A DNA stretch of 5,973 nt. Origin: Hyphomicrobiales bacterium. Its GTDB lineage: Bacteria; Pseudomonadota; Alphaproteobacteria; Rhizobiales; Xanthobacteraceae. Positions 1-5,973 of the stretch are shown here, one piece after another (positions within the stretch are counted from its first letter, which is position 1; the number at the start of each line of letters is the position of its first letter). A program made the translations under genes and the position numbers. The notes beneath the pieces are model-generated. The model was given only the letters and a program-made list of their open reading frames with translations. It was not told the origin of the DNA and searched no databases. Where the stretch lies: positions 1 through 5,973 of the forward strand of contig JAKFYO010000078.1 in the NCBI GenBank assembly GCA_021730825.1. Reading direction: 5' to 3'.

Positions 1-276
1 GATCTGAAAGCCCCGGACTTCTCGCGCCAGCTTCAGGCCGCGACCTCCGTGCAGATGGTCTCAACCAGCACGGGACATCTCGCAGGCGTCACGCAGACCG
101 ATCCGAATTTCCAGGCAGACCGCAGTCAGCCGTTCGAAACCACGCCGCGCGGGAATTCCGTATCGCTCGAAGAAGAGATGATGCGGATCGCACAGAACCA
201 GATCGATCATCAGACCGTGGCATCGCTCTATTCGCGATCGCTTGGCCTCATCAAGACCGCCATCGGCAAGAAGTGA
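1..276 (+). CDS. flgB: Flagellar basal-body proximal rod protein FlgB (5' partial)
   Basis: The frame is open from base 1 to a TGA at 274-276, giving 91 residues. It starts DLKAPDF, so the true start lies before the window; the GTG at 49 is an internal Val. Full FlgB is about 130 residues, so roughly 40 N-terminal residues, including the conserved rod-protein Asn-Ile-Ala-Asn stretch, are missing. The C-terminal half shows the FlgB signature: a GNSVSLEEEMM block, then a helix with QNQIDHQTVASLYSRSL and a terminal IGKK. FlgB is a proximal rod subunit in the periplasm, exported by the flagellar type III apparatus without a cleaved signal peptide, and it assembles with FlgC, FlgF and FliE. The next gene is flgC, 9 bases downstream, the usual pairing. 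Family assignment is firm; only the 5' end is unknown. Confidence 0.93.
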   Translation, partial: DLKAPDFSRQLQAATSVQMVSTSTGHLAGVTQTDPNFQADRSQPFETTPRGNSVSLEEEMMRIAQNQIDHQTVASLYSRSLGLIKTAIGKK

Positions 277-285
277 GGGTGACCC

Positions 286-696
286 ATGGATTTTATGCGC
301 TCCATCTTCATCGCGGCGACCGGGCTTCGGGCCCAGTCGAGCCGCATGCGGATCATCTCGGAGAATATCGCGAACGCGAATTCAACCGCGCAGACGCCTA
401 ACGCCGATCCGTATCGCCGCCGCATCCCGACCTTCAATACGAGTTTCGACCGCGAGTTGCAGGCAACCGTGGTCAGCATGGGCAATGTGCGAAACGATCA
501 ATCCGATTTCACCGTTCGCAACGAGCCGGGACACCCCGCGGCGGACGGCGCCGGCAACGTCAAATATCCGAATGTCAATTCGCTGATCGAAACAGTCGAT
601 ATGCGCGAGGCGCAGCGATCTTACGAAGCGAACCTGAACGTGATCTCGGCAACGCGCCGCATGATCCAGCGCACCATCGAAATCTTGAGAGCTTGA
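286..696 (+). CDS. flgC: Flagellar basal-body proximal rod protein FlgC
   Basis: This 136-residue protein has the usual FlgC length and both family ends. The N-terminal rod motif covers residues 9-33 (ATGLRAQSSRM followed by ISENIANANST). The middle has DPYRRR (41-46) and the PGHPAAD block (81-87). The C-terminal block covers residues 94-136 with YPNVNSL, DMREAQRSYEANLNV and a helical tail. FlgC is a periplasmic proximal-rod subunit; its terminal helices pack together in the rod. The ATG at 286 is chosen because it directly precedes the conserved N-terminal motif and has a purine-rich GAGGG at 275-279, overlapping the flgB stop, 6 bases upstream. It sits between flgB and fliE in the same operon. 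Nothing is truncated or unusual. Confidence 0.97.
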   Translation: MDFMRSIFIAATGLRAQSSRMRIISENIANANSTAQTPNADPYRRRIPTFNTSFDRELQATVVSMGNVRNDQSDFTVRNEPGHPAADGAGNVKYPNVNSLIETVDMREAQRSYEANLNVISATRRMIQRTIEILRA

Positions 697-713
697 AACA
701 GGGGCCCGCATAA

Positions 714-1013
714 ATGAGCACGCCATCAATTGCCGCGAATGCCTATGCAGCGCTTCAGCGCGCCGCTAACGGGCCCGCGAAGACCAACACGCAGGACAAC
801 GGCTTCGGCCAGATGCTCCAGAACGTGCTCGGCGATATTACGACCAAGGGCGCGCAGATGGATGCGAAAGCCACGGCTGCAGCGAACGGCAAAGGCGATC
901 TCGTCGATGTCGTGACCGCGGTGGCCGAAACCGAAGTCGCTATCGAAACGCTGGTTTCGGTACGCGACAAGATGATTCAGGCCTACGAAGAAATCATGCG
1001 GATGCCGATCTGA
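714..1013 (+). CDS. fliE: Flagellar hook-basal body complex protein FliE
   Basis: This 99-residue protein matches FliE in length and in its diagnostic C-terminus: a helix with VAETEVAIETLVSVRDK, then QAYEEIMRMPI at the very end. The N-terminal 30 residues are low in conservation and rich in Ala and Asn, as is common in the family. FliE is a small periplasmic protein that joins the MS ring (FliF) to the proximal rod and is among the first substrates exported. The ATG at 714 has AGGGG at 700-704, 9 bases upstream. The gene starts 17 bases after flgC. Its TGA at 1011-1013 shares base 1013 with the fliQ ATG (TGATG), which suggests coupled translation. Confidence 0.96.
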   Translation: MSTPSIAANAYAALQRAANGPAKTNTQDNGFGQMLQNVLGDITTKGAQMDAKATAAANGKGDLVDVVTAVAETEVAIETLVSVRDKMIQAYEEIMRMPI

Positions 1014-1276
1014 TGACTGGCGCGGAAGTTTTGGACATTGCACGCGACGGGATCTGGACGCTCTTGTGGGTCGCCGGTCCCTTGATGATCGTGGCGCTTG
1101 TCGTCGGTGTCGCGATCTCGCTCGTGCAGGCGCTCACGCAAATTCAGGAAATGACGCTCGTGTTCGTCCCGAAGATCGTCGCGATCTTCGTTGCACTGAT
1201 CGTGGCGCTGCCGTTCATGGGCGATCTCTTGAGCGGCTATATGGGCCGCATCGCGAGCCGCATCATTTCCGGGTAA
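1013..1276 (+). CDS. fliQ: Flagellar type III export gate protein FliQ
   Basis: FliQ is a small inner-membrane subunit of the flagellar export gate, forming with FliP and FliR the helical channel core at the centre of the MS ring. The 87-residue length is typical. Two hydrophobic segments lie at about residues 14-37 and 50-71. They flank the conserved loop SLVQALTQIQEMTL (36-49), followed by FVPKI (51-55), which is diagnostic for the FliQ/SctS family. The ATG overlaps the fliE stop by one base (TGATG) and has no strong Shine-Dalgarno of its own, so it probably depends on ribosomes finishing fliE. It is a flagellar rather than virulence homologue, judged from the flagellar genes on both sides. 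Confidence 0.97.
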   Translation: MTGAEVLDIARDGIWTLLWVAGPLMIVALVVGVAISLVQALTQIQEMTLVFVPKIVAIFVALIVALPFMGDLLSGYMGRIASRIISG

Positions 1277-1280
1277 GGCC

Positions 1281-1288
1281 GGGAAGGG
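1281..1288 (+). promoter_or_regulatory. Ribosome binding site supporting the GTG start of fliR
   Basis: The purine run GGGAAGGG lies 4 bases before the GTG at 1293, inside the 16-base gap after fliQ. It supports GTG as the fliR start. The next in-frame ATG lies well inside the first transmembrane helix and would remove conserved sequence. Confidence 0.6.
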
Positions 1289-1292
1289 CGCC

Positions 1293-2060
1293 GTGACAGT
1301 CAATATCTCTTTCCTTCCGGCGCTCGCCGTCACCTTCATTCTCATGTTCGCGCGGCTCGGCACGATGACCATGCTCATGCCGGGCATCGGCGAACGCGGC
1401 ATTCCCACGCGCATCCGGCTCGTGATCGCGCTGATGCTGACGCTCGTGATGCTGCCTATCTACCGCGGCAACTACCCGACGGTGCCGATGGCAAACTTCG
1501 GCCCGATCGCGGCTCTGCTCATTCAGGAAGTAATTGTCGGCGCGGTGTTGGGGCTGACTGCGCGGCTCACGTTATCCGCGCTCGAAGTCGCGGGTGCCAC
1601 GATTGCGAACCAGATGGGTCTCGGCTTTGCGACCGCGGTCGACCCGAACCAGGGGCAACAAGGTATTCTGATCGGCAATCTGCTTTCGATGCTGGGCATC
1701 GCGCTGATTTTCGCGACCGACATGCATCATCTCGCGATCGGTGCGCTCGACCATAGTTATTCGCTGTTCAAGCCGGGCGAATTCCTGCCGACCAGCGATG
1801 TCACGCAACTGATGCTCACCATCGTCTCATCCGCCTTCAAGATCGGGGTGCAGCTCGCGGCGCCATTTCTTGTTTTCGGTCTCCTGTTCAATCTGGGCTT
1901 AGGCATTCTCGCGCGCCTGATGCCGCAGTTGCAGGTTTTCTTTCTCGGCTTGCCGATCTCGATCATGGTCGGCTTTGCGATGCTTGCCGCTTTCATCGGC
2001 GCGGTGATGCTCGGCTTCCTCGGGCACCTTGAGACCGTGCTGCTCGGCATTGTGCGATAG
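1293..2060 (+). CDS. fliR: Flagellar type III export gate protein FliR
   Basis: FliR is an integral inner-membrane protein that completes the FliP-FliQ-FliR export channel. The product has 255 residues, the usual length. It is very hydrophobic, with likely membrane segments near residues 7-29, 40-57, 70-92, 122-142, 176-205 and 213-240. Family motifs seen in order are MPGIGERGIPTRIR (29-42), a conserved Glu in IQEVIVG (77-83), ATIANQMG (102-109), DP (117-118), DMHHLAIGAL (143-152) with SY at 155-156, and APFLVFGLLFNL (190-201) followed by MPQLQVFFLGLP (210-221). Translation starts at GTG. The gene begins 16 bases after fliQ and ends 9 bases before flhB, in the common fliQ-fliR-flhB order of Alphaproteobacteria. 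Confidence 0.97.
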   Translation: MTVNISFLPALAVTFILMFARLGTMTMLMPGIGERGIPTRIRLVIALMLTLVMLPIYRGNYPTVPMANFGPIAALLIQEVIVGAVLGLTARLTLSALEVAGATIANQMGLGFATAVDPNQGQQGILIGNLLSMLGIALIFATDMHHLAIGALDHSYSLFKPGEFLPTSDVTQLMLTIVSSAFKIGVQLAAPFLVFGLLFNLGLGILARLMPQLQVFFLGLPISIMVGFAMLAAFIGAVMLGFLGHLETVLLGIVR

Positions 2061-2065
2061 GGGAG
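2059..2065 (+). promoter_or_regulatory. Ribosome binding site of flhB overlapping the fliR stop
   Basis: AGGGGAG begins inside the fliR TAG stop (2058-2060) and ends 4 bases before the flhB ATG at 2070. A Shine-Dalgarno merged with the preceding stop fits translational coupling of fliR and flhB. Confidence 0.6.
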
Positions 2066-2069
2066 CACG

Positions 2070-3155
2070 ATGGCCGAAAGCGAAGGGCAAGATACAGAAA
2101 AGTCAGAAGACCCAACCGCGAAACGGCTGGAAGACGCAATCAAGCGCGGCGACGTTGCGAAGAGCCAGGAGGTCAATACCTGGTTTCTTCTGCTCGGTGC
2201 GACGATCGCCTTCTTCATCTTCGGCGGCACTTCCGCGAACAAGCTTGCGATCGCGTTCAGGGATGTGCTCGCTAACCTTCATCTCGCGACCGATCCTTCG
2301 CTTGTCATGCGCGCGATCATGCGGCTCTCGCTGCAAGTGCTGACGGCGATCGGTCCGTTGATGGCGATTCTCGTGGTCGCGGCAATTGCCGGAAATGCAG
2401 TTCAGCATCGCTTGCTGTGGACCACCGAGCCGCTCGCGCCGAAGCTCAACCGTATTTCGTTGATTGCGGGTGCTAAGCGTATTTTTTCGAAACACGCGCT
2501 CGTTCAATTCGCGAAAGGTATCCTGAAGCTCATCATCGTCGGCTCCGTGATCTATGTGATCGGCTCTTCGGAAATCGAGCGCACGGGTTTGCTCATCAAC
2601 GGCGAGCTTACGCTTTCGCTCAGCGTCACATTCATGCTCGCGCTGAAAATCATGGCGGCGGTGACCGCGATCATGGCGCTGATCGCAGCCGCCGATTATC
2701 TCTGGCAGCAGCACAGCTGGTACGAGCGCCAGCGCATGTCGGTCCGCGAAATCCGCGAGGAGTACAAAGAGCAGGAAGGCGACCCGACCATCAAGGCAAA
2801 GCTGCGCCAGATCCGCCAGTCGCGTTCGCGCAAGCGCATGATGTCGCAAGTTCCCGAAGCGACCGTGGTGGTGATGAACCCGACCCACTTCGCGGTTGCG
2901 CTCAAATACGAGCAGGGCATGGGCGCACCGATCTGCGTCGCCAAGGGCCAGGACAACATCGCGCTCAAGATCCGCGAAGTCGCATACCGGCACGGGGTGC
3001 CGGTGGTGCAGAATCCGCCGCTTGCCCGCGCGCTCTTCAAGTCCGTTGAAATCGAGCAGGAAGTGCCGGTCGAGCACTACAAGGCCGTGGCCGAGGTGAT
3101 CGGCTACGTCATGAAACTGCGTAATTCCATCCGCGGCGGCGGCCTCAGGAGTTAA
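2070..3155 (+). CDS. flhB: Flagellar type III export protein FlhB (substrate-specificity switch)
   Basis: FlhB sits in the inner membrane at the export gate and switches secretion from rod/hook to filament substrates after cleaving itself. The 361-residue product has the full family layout. The charged N-terminus includes KSEDPTAKRLEDAIKRGDVAKS (11-32, with the family's PTxKR motif). Four hydrophobic segments lie near 35-53, 84-112, 146-168 and 184-208. A charged linker (209-269) contains MSVREIREEYKEQEGDP. The cytoplasmic domain carries the self-cleavage site NPTH at 270-273 (codons from base 2877), with cleavage expected between Asn270 and Pro271. Further C-terminal motifs are FAVALKY (274-280), VVQNPPLARALF (312-323) and EVPVEHYKAVAEV (331-343). 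All catalytic residues are intact. The gene ends 2 bases before the likely start of cckA. Confidence 0.98.
   Translation: MAESEGQDTEKSEDPTAKRLEDAIKRGDVAKSQEVNTWFLLLGATIAFFIFGGTSANKLAIAFRDVLANLHLATDPSLVMRAIMRLSLQVLTAIGPLMAILVVAAIAGNAVQHRLLWTTEPLAPKLNRISLIAGAKRIFSKHALVQFAKGILKLIIVGSVIYVIGSSEIERTGLLINGELTLSLSVTFMLALKIMAAVTAIMALIAAADYLWQQHSWYERQRMSVREIREEYKEQEGDPTIKAKLRQIRQSRSRKRMMSQVPEATVVVMNPTHFAVALKYEQGMGAPICVAKGQDNIALKIREVAYRHGVPVVQNPPLARALFKSVEIEQEVPVEHYKAVAEVIGYVMKLRNSIRGGGLRS
3147..3151 (+). promoter_or_regulatory. Ribosome binding site supporting the TTG start of cckA
   Basis: AGGAG lies within the last flhB codons, 6 bases before TTG at 3158, an ideal spacing. A second candidate, GGGAG at 3213-3217, lies 9 bases before an in-frame ATG at 3227 (residue 24 of the longer form). 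The sequence alone does not settle which is used; the tight operon spacing slightly favours the TTG, while codon preference favours the ATG. Confidence 0.5.
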
Positions 3156-3157
3156 AC

Positions 3158-5764
3158 TTGCGGAACGAAGAGGTTCTCAGGCAAACCATTACGGCGGATA
3201 ATGCGTATTCGCGGGAGACGGCGCCAATGACGCCTCACGACGACGAACAGGCGGGAGTCGATCGCATCCCGGCCACGGGCTCGGTCGGGCTCGTGATCGT
3301 CGTTGCCTTCGCGCTGGTTTCGACCGCGGTGTTCCTCCTGTTCCTCGGACGCGATCAGGCCGACCCTTACATTATTGCCGTGCTGGCAGCACTCGCCGTC
3401 ATCGGCGTGTTTGCACTTTTCTCTTACGCGTCCGGTGTCATCGAATTTGCCGGCCGCGCGAACCGGAACGATCTTACGAAAACGTTTGCGGACAGCGGGA
3501 GCGAAGGTGTCTCCATCGTCGATCCTTCGGGCCGCGTGTTGTACGCGAACCGCGCCTATCTCGAACTCACCGGCGCCGAACATCCCGAAGACGTGCGCCC
3601 GGTGGAGCGGCTGTTCACGAGCGATCCTACGGTCGCGGACGCAATCTACCGGCTGGCGCAAGCCGTGCAGGCCGGGCGCTCGCATGCCGAAGAAATCCGC
3701 GTGCCGAATGCGGACGGCAGCGGGGCCAGATGGTTTCGCATTCGCTCGCGCCCGCTCGGCACGAAAGGGCGTAACGCGAAGACCGCGGCATGGACGATTG
3801 CAGACGTCACGCGCGACCGCGAGAAACAGGAAAGCACGTTCCAGTCGCTGCAACATGCGATCGATTTCCTCGATCACGCGCCCGCGGGATTTTTCTCCTC
3901 CGACGCGCAGGGTCGCGTCAGTTATCTGAACACGACATTGGCCGCATGGCTCGGTTATGACATTGCCGAGATCGGCGCGGACGGATTGAAGATCACCGAT
4001 CTCGTGCAGGGCACGAGTGCGGCGCTACTCACCAATCTTTCGCCGGCGCCCGGCGAAGTGCGCACCGAAGTGCTCGATCTCGATCTTCGGAAGAAAAACG
4101 GCACCAGCCTGCCGGTGCGCCTCATGCATCGCGTGGCGTTCGCGTCCGACGGGACGCCCGGTGCTTCGCGCACCTTGGTGTTGTCTCGTGCGAAGACCGA
4201 CGACAAGCCGGATGCGTTGCGCGCGGCGGAAATCCGTTTCGCGCGCTTCTTCCATAATTCTCCGGCGGCAATTGCGACTGTCGATCGCGCGGGCCGCATT
4301 CTTAATTCCAACGCGACGTTCGCGCGGCTGTTCGGTCCTGCGGCGGACGAGAAAGGAGCACGGCAAACGGTATTTTCTTTCGTCGCGAAAGACGACCGCG
4401 CGAAGCTGGAATCCGTTCTGCGTGGCGTAGTCGAAGGCAAAACCGCGCCGCACGAAGTCGAATTGCCGCTCGAGGGCAAGGAGCGCAGCTTTGCGCGCTT
4501 CTTCGTAACGCCGGTCGAAGACGGCACCGCCGAAGGCGACGAGGTTGCCATCGTGCATGCGATCGATACCAGCGAAGAGAAGAAACTCGAATTCTCGTTC
4601 GCGCAGGCGCAGAAGATGCAGGCCATCGGTGAATTCGCCGGCTTCATCGCGCACGATTTCAATAACGCGCTTACCGCAGTCAACATGAATACCGACTTGC
4701 TGTTGGTGCGGGTGCGTCCAACCGATCCCGGCTTCCAGGAGTTGAACCAGATCAAACACGATGTGCACCGCGGCGCCGGACTGGTGCGCCAGTTGCTTGC
4801 ATTTGCGCGGCGCGAAACGCTGGTGCCGCAGGTCGTGCATCTTGGCGAAGTGATTTCCGATCTTGCGAACGGTTTGATGCGCCGGGTTGCGAGCGAGAAG
4901 GTGAAGATCGAAACGAATTATGCCCGCGAGCTTTGGCTGGTGAAGGCCGATACCGTGCAGCTCGAGCGCGTTATTCTGAACCTTGCGACCAACGCGCGCG
5001 ACGCAATGCCGGGTGGGGGCACGCTGAAAATCCGCACCGCGAACATTTCCGCGGAGGAATCGCGGAAGTTCAGATACGAGGGCATGCCCGCCGCCGAGTA
5101 CGTAATGCTCGAGGTCGCCGATACCGGCTCGGGTATCGCGCCGGACATCATCGGAAAAATTTTCGAGCCATTCTTCACGACCAAGGAAAAGAACAAAGGC
5201 ACGGGCCTCGGTCTTGCGGCGATTTACGGCATCGTGAAACAGTCGGGCGGTTTTATTTACGTCGATAGCGAACTGGGGAAGGGCGCGACGTTCCGCGTCT
5301 TCCTGCCGCGTTATATTCCGACGGAAGCGGAAATCGCCGCCGCGCGCGAAGCAGAGCAGGCGAAAGTTGCGCAATCGAAGCCGGTCAAGGTCACCGGGCG
5401 CGGCACGGTGCTCTTGGTCGAAGACGAGAACACGGTCCGGCGCGCGGCGGTGATTGCGCTGACACAACGCGGCTTCACGGTGCTTGAGGCCGCCGACGGC
5501 GAAGAGGGACTTGAGATCGCCAAAAAAGAGGACGGCAATATCGACATCATCGTTTCCGACGTGATGATGCCGGTGATGGACGGGCCGACGATGTTCAAGG
5601 AAATGCGCAAGGCGAACCTGAAGAAGACAAAAGTCATCTTCGCGTCAGGCTATTCCGAAGGACTCGCCGATCAGTTGCCGGGCGAGGAATTCACTTTCCT
5701 GCCGAAGCCTTTTGACCTGAAGGGGCTCGTCAACGCTATCAAGGAAGAGTTGCAGCAGAATTAA
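3158..5764 (+). CDS. cckA: CckA-type cell-cycle hybrid histidine kinase/phosphatase
   Basis: This 868-residue inner-membrane hybrid kinase has two hydrophobic segments (about 41-63 and 70-91) and three PAS-like domains (about 108-219, 230-345 and 357-472). A HisKA domain follows with IAHDFNN and phospho-acceptor His499 (bases 4652-4654). The ATPase domain has N-box NLATNARDA (608-616), G1 DTGSGI (655-660), F-box FEPFFTTK (669-676) and G2 GTGLGL (681-686). The C-terminal receiver (about 749-866) has E755/D756, phospho-acceptor Asp801, Ser830 and Lys850. All catalytic residues are present. In Caulobacter, CckA passes phosphate through its own receiver to ChpT and on to CtrA and CpdR, and can reverse the flow; the same role is inferred here. 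Placement directly after flhB supports the orthologue call over a generic hybrid kinase. Start uncertain: TTG 3158 or ATG 3227. The residues around His499 are atypical. Confidence 0.92.
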   Translation: MRNEEVLRQTITADNAYSRETAPMTPHDDEQAGVDRIPATGSVGLVIVVAFALVSTAVFLLFLGRDQADPYIIAVLAALAVIGVFALFSYASGVIEFAGRANRNDLTKTFADSGSEGVSIVDPSGRVLYANRAYLELTGAEHPEDVRPVERLFTSDPTVADAIYRLAQAVQAGRSHAEEIRVPNADGSGARWFRIRSRPLGTKGRNAKTAAWTIADVTRDREKQESTFQSLQHAIDFLDHAPAGFFSSDAQGRVSYLNTTLAAWLGYDIAEIGADGLKITDLVQGTSAALLTNLSPAPGEVRTEVLDLDLRKKNGTSLPVRLMHRVAFASDGTPGASRTLVLSRAKTDDKPDALRAAEIRFARFFHNSPAAIATVDRAGRILNSNATFARLFGPAADEKGARQTVFSFVAKDDRAKLESVLRGVVEGKTAPHEVELPLEGKERSFARFFVTPVEDGTAEGDEVAIVHAIDTSEEKKLEFSFAQAQKMQAIGEFAGFIAHDFNNALTAVNMNTDLLLVRVRPTDPGFQELNQIKHDVHRGAGLVRQLLAFARRETLVPQVVHLGEVISDLANGLMRRVASEKVKIETNYARELWLVKADTVQLERVILNLATNARDAMPGGGTLKIRTANISAEESRKFRYEGMPAAEYVMLEVADTGSGIAPDIIGKIFEPFFTTKEKNKGTGLGLAAIYGIVKQSGGFIYVDSELGKGATFRVFLPRYIPTEAEIAAAREAEQAKVAQSKPVKVTGRGTVLLVEDENTVRRAAVIALTQRGFTVLEAADGEEGLEIAKKEDGNIDIIVSDVMMPVMDGPTMFKEMRKANLKKTKVIFASGYSEGLADQLPGEEFTFLPKPFDLKGLVNAIKEELQQN
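5761..5764. other. Interlocked stop codons of convergent genes (TTAA)
   Basis: The cckA stop TAA is 5762-5764, and the stop of the - strand gene is the complement of 5761-5763. Both are read from the same TTAA, so the two coding regions overlap by 4 bases. TTAA sits in an 8-base palindrome, AATTAATT (5759-5766). There is no intergenic space here, and no GC-rich hairpin followed by a T run on either side. Confidence 0.9.
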
Positions 5765-5973
5765 TTGCGCAAGGCCTCTTCTACAAAATCCAGGCGGTCC
5801 TGTCCGAAAAACATTCTGTCACCGACGAAGAAAGTTGGCGAGCCGAACACGCCGCGCGAGACGGCCTCTTCGGTATTCGCACGCAACGCGTCTTTCACGC
5901 TCTGGTCTTCGATGAGGCCAAGCATTTCCTTCGGCTCGAAGCCGGCTTTGGCGAGCACTACACCGACAACCTG
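5761..5973 (-). CDS. DsbA-fold protein, 2-hydroxychromene-2-carboxylate isomerase-like (5' partial)
   Basis: The - strand frame is open from the right edge of the window to a TAA at 5763-5761, giving the last 70 residues (starting QVVGVVLAKAG) of a protein whose start lies outside. The GTG at 5958 is an internal Val, as the frame continues upstream. The end has the family pattern: EEAVSRGVFGSPTFFVGD, then MFFGQDRLDFVEEAL. The GSPTF segment contains the cis-Pro loop that forms the active-site floor in DsbA, GST-kappa and HCCA isomerase proteins, and the FGQDRLDFVEEAL tail is typical of HCCA isomerase-like members. Full-length relatives are about 200 residues, so around two thirds is missing, including the N-terminal active-site region that would separate a glutathione-dependent isomerase from a DsbA-like oxidoreductase. 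The exact substrate cannot be given. It converges on cckA and is not part of the flagellar operon. Confidence 0.85.
   Translation of the reverse strand, partial: QVVGVVLAKAGFEPKEMLGLIEDQSVKDALRANTEEAVSRGVFGSPTFFVGDRMFFGQDRLDFVEEALRN

Noticed and set aside
242..586. Open frame on the + strand overlapping flgB and flgC
   Set aside because: It is out of frame with the clearly conserved FlgC and gives an Arg/Ser/Pro-rich translation typical of a frame-shifted read of GC-rich DNA.
2103..3077. Long open frame on the - strand (324 codons) opposite flhB
   Set aside because: The translation is charged, low in hydrophobic residues and shows no family motif, while the + strand encodes an intact FlhB. 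It is a codon-bias shadow.
3153..3163. TTAA after flhB as a possible CtrA half-site; the same at 4302 and 5761
   Set aside because: None has a second TTAA 7 bases away in either direction, so the full CtrA box is not formed.
3152..3877. Open frame on the - strand (241 codons) opposite the start of cckA
   Set aside because: Its translation is dominated by Arg, Gly and Ala with no domain pattern, and it spans both the flhB end and the cckA membrane segments. There is no support for a gene.
4025..5467. Long open frame on the - strand (480 codons) opposite cckA
   Set aside because: It lies wholly opposite a gene with clear kinase and receiver motifs. Its translation is rich in Arg, His and Asp without recognisable domains, typical of the antisense shadow of a GC-rich gene.
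5759..5775. AATTAATT palindrome followed by TTGCGCAA as a possible terminator
   Set aside because: The palindromes are short, partly AT-only and lack a loop and T run, so they would not form a stable rho-independent terminator.

Overview
This window is a compact stretch of alphaproteobacterial chromosome. It holds the distal part of a flagellar basal-body and export operon, followed directly by the gene for a CckA-type cell-cycle hybrid histidine kinase. The pairing of fliQ-fliR-flhB with cckA, the GC-rich codon usage, and a CckA protein carrying PAS, HisKA, ATPase and receiver domains all point to Alphaproteobacteria. The protein sequences look most like the order Hyphomicrobiales (Bradyrhizobium/Xanthobacter-like relatives). 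That placement rests on recognition by eye, not on a database search.

Layout: flgB (5' end cut off by the window edge, bases 1-276), flgC (286-696), fliE (714-1013), fliQ (1013-1276), fliR (1293-2060), flhB (2070-3155) and cckA (3158-5764) all run on the + strand. Gaps are 17 bases or less and fliE/fliQ overlap by one base, so they look like one transcription unit whose promoter lies upstream of the window. On the - strand, the 3' part of a DsbA-fold protein of the 2-hydroxychromene-2-carboxylate isomerase type (5761-5973) converges on cckA. The two stop codons interlock in a single TTAA. No non-coding stretch reaches even 20 bases, and there are no RNA genes, mobile elements, CRISPR arrays or evident rho-independent terminators.

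How the genes work together: FlgB and FlgC are proximal-rod proteins, and FliE joins the MS ring to the rod. FliQ, FliR and FlhB are membrane parts of the flagellar type III export gate, with FlhB acting as the substrate-specificity switch. CckA is, in this class of bacteria, the kinase/phosphatase at the head of the ChpT-CtrA/CpdR phosphorelay. CtrA controls early flagellar genes in the best-studied members, so placing cckA at the end of this operon could link flagellar assembly to cell-cycle signalling. That link is inferred.

This is mostly an ordinary core-genome region and I see no undescribed system in it. The points most worth a second look are the unusual residues around the CckA phosphorylation site, its three-PAS sensor region, the uncertain cckA start, and the overlapping convergent stops.
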